DNA of 64,000 nucleotides from Bugula neritina (lineage: Eukaryota > Bryozoa > Gymnolaemata > Cheilostomatida > Bugulidae), in assembly GCA_964035545.1 (NCBI GenBank), contig OZ037765.1:29066004-29130003 (forward strand), read 5' to 3'. Of the stretch, positions 63,201 to 64,000 are shown in pieces; positions within the stretch are counted from its first letter, which is position 1, and each line of letters begins with the position of its first letter. A program made the position numbers and the translations under genes. The notes beneath the pieces are model-generated. The model saw only the letters and a program-made list of their open reading frames with translations. It was not told the origin of the DNA and searched no databases.

Positions 63201-63572
63201 AAGATATATAACCCGTTATTTATTAATTGAACTGGCAAAATAATATTTTCATTGTGAAGTTTTTAGTTAAAAGGTGCCTCAAAATAACAATAATTGTTAT
63301 GAATGTGTCAGAGAATAGAGGATTGTGAAATAGCCCTCAAATTCCTGAACAATAAATAGTATAATGGGTAGATATTTTCAGAGGCCTGTATAATAAATGG
63401 CTATTGTGTGAAAGTGCTACAGTCACATGTAAAAAATAGTTAATAGATTGACTTTGTTATTGTTTTAGTTTCTATTTCCTGTCTGCCGAAAGGAGTTGGT
63501 AAAGAGTTTTTCTCTGTCCAGGAGCTGATGCCGCGGGTTTACTAGTCTTTTTCATCCATGGCACAACTTCCT
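48215..63572 (-). CDS. SORBS1: SORBS (sorbin/vinexin/ArgBP2) adaptor with three SH3 domains, 5' end missing
   Basis: Nineteen exons on the minus strand keep one frame for about 1,022 residues: 63572-63543, 62488-62385, 61235-61106, 59835-59740, 58749-58559, 58103-58040, 57671-57526, 56818-56757, 55333-55116, 53945-53190, 52592-52486, 52047-51962, 51194-51009, 50731-50617, 50287-50159, 49959-49842, 49481-49182, 48883-48820 and 48383-48215. SH3-1 ([20 protein letters not shown]) and SH3-2 ([20 protein letters not shown]) lie close together. A Ser-rich linker follows, then SH3-3 ([24 protein letters not shown]) ends the protein, as in vinexin, CAP and ArgBP2. The exon at 58103 ([13 protein letters not shown]) recalls the sorbin-homology box. 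A charged helix (52592-51962) precedes SH3-1. These proteins link vinculin, Abl and Cbl to actin and adhesions. Which vertebrate paralogue it matches cannot be told; the symbol marks the family. The 30-nt first exon has a weak donor (CTA/GTAAAC) and is the least sure. Confidence 0.93.
48410..48480. repeat. AATATAATATA low-complexity stretch
   Basis: Short ATAATATA and ACTACAATATATT repeats next to the acceptor of the last SORBS exon. Confidence 0.7.
50543..50635 (-). repeat. 23-bp array repeating a SORBS splice donor
   Basis: On the minus strand four units of TCATATGTACAGGTGAGTAG follow each other. CAG ends at 50617, 50594, 50571 and 50548, exactly 23 bases apart. The first is the true exon end within SH3-1 (SYVQ). 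Units one to three have GTGAGT; the fourth has GTGGGA and is weaker. The spacing is not a multiple of three and a TGA appears shortly after the first unit, so use of the later donors would truncate the protein. Confidence 0.9.
53190..53945 (-). other. Large symmetric Ser-rich exon of SORBS
   Basis: A 756-nt exon, phase 1 on both sides (252 codons), between the proline-rich exon 55333-55116 and the charged-helix exon 52592-52486. It encodes a Ser/Asn/Gln/Lys-rich region with repeated SQSxSRSA-like pieces and no recognised domain. Its position resembles the large tissue-specific exon of ArgBP2. Skipping it would keep the frame. Confidence 0.75.
54855..55022. repeat. GTGCATGTATGT microsatellite
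   Basis: About 165 bases of TGTATGTGCATG passing into GTGTGTATGTATG, in a SORBS intron. Open frames on both strands are an artefact of the repeat. Confidence 0.92.
61605..61806 (+). repeat. Degenerate SINE, copy 3 (SORBS intron)
   Basis: Shares GGGCTTCCAGTCAAAATTG and TTTCTGCACTAACC with the CCAGTCATAATTGCTCCTG part of copy 2, and TCACAGGGAATGCGGCTATA with its TCACAGGGATTGTAACTATA part, in the same order and spacing. The tRNA-like head is poorly kept. It is antisense to SORBS. Confidence 0.5.
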
Positions 63573-64000
63573 CTGAAAAAACACACTTCTAGTTACATCA
63601 GCTGTGGGCAGCTTAACTTCTGCTATGTCAGCTGATTCACTCTAACTGTAGTTGTCTGCACCTACTCCATATATTACCTCTATTACCTATTGTATTTCTA
63701 AAGTGACTTAAGACCTACACTGACTGCCTTAGTTACTTACTTCACATGTGGCTGCAGTATGCCCACTACTATAACAAGAAACTAGCTTGTCTCAAAATAA
63801 AGAGTTTGTTTCTTGACCCAAATTCACTAATCGCTGGACCAGAAAGTCATAGCTTGACAGTTCATTCACCAACAAAAAATATCAAAAGCTCAGTAATTCA
63901 TATTGTCACTGCTATAGTGATTAAATACTAGACAACTAAACTGATCATTGTGGACATGTGGGTTTTTTTTTAAATTACAAGACTATGTAAAAGCAATTAT
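63573..64000. other. SORBS intron running off the window
   Basis: No exon is identified upstream of 63572 on the minus strand. The phase-1 acceptor there requires a further upstream exon, so the 5' part of SORBS lies beyond the right edge. Confidence 0.65.

Overview
This is animal nuclear DNA. It is AT-rich, genes are split by many spliceosomal (GT-AG) introns, and the products are metazoan signalling, adhesion and nuclear RNA-surveillance proteins. One BRAF-type RAF gene, a PDZ-bearing synaptopodin-2-like gene and a sorbin/vinexin (SORBS) gene point to an invertebrate. The phylum cannot be fixed from this window. All gene models were built by hand: every quoted exon junction was checked for an AG acceptor, a GT donor and a continuous reading frame.

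Layout, left to right. 1-2963: no gene; a weak hAT-like relic and low-complexity DNA. 2964-7512 (+): ZCCHC8, the scaffold of the nuclear exosome targeting complex. 8360-14802 (-): a RING / two B-box / coiled-coil / MATH protein with a second, phase-compatible 3' terminal exon (10267-11072). 16829-17038 (-): one unassigned possible exon. 17054-30902 (+): RAF kinase, 16 exons, 721 residues. 33223-34570 (+): a 99-residue cysteine-rich, lysine-tailed protein of unknown function. 36414-38052 (-): an MZB1/pERp1-like ER-resident saposin-fold protein ending in RDEL. 38511-47114 (+): a synaptopodin-2-like PDZ protein, 808 residues. 48215-63572 (-): SORBS, three SH3 domains, with its 5' end beyond the window. 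Several neighbours are tail-to-tail (ZCCHC8/TRIM, Zn protein/MZB1-like, SYNPO2-like/SORBS). MZB1-like and SYNPO2-like are head-to-head over 458 bp.

How they relate: the SYNPO2-like and SORBS proteins are both actin and adhesion scaffolds and lie next to each other. RAF is a cytoplasmic Ras effector. ZCCHC8 acts in nuclear RNA decay and the MZB1-like protein in ER folding. Nothing suggests a shared operon-like unit.

The most unusual feature is how minisatellites relate to 5' splice sites. A 21-bp array in RAF repeats the exon-end donor six times with the frame kept open, so each donor would add seven residues to the kinase C-lobe. A 23-bp array in SORBS repeats the donor four times but breaks the frame. 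Three more intronic arrays carry donor-like GTAAGT or GTGAGT motifs on the sense strand of their host gene. Also present: a TIR element (341 bp) with a 5-bp target duplication, a 168-bp hairpin element, three diverged copies of a tRNA-like SINE, and a dispersed repeat in two TRIM introns.
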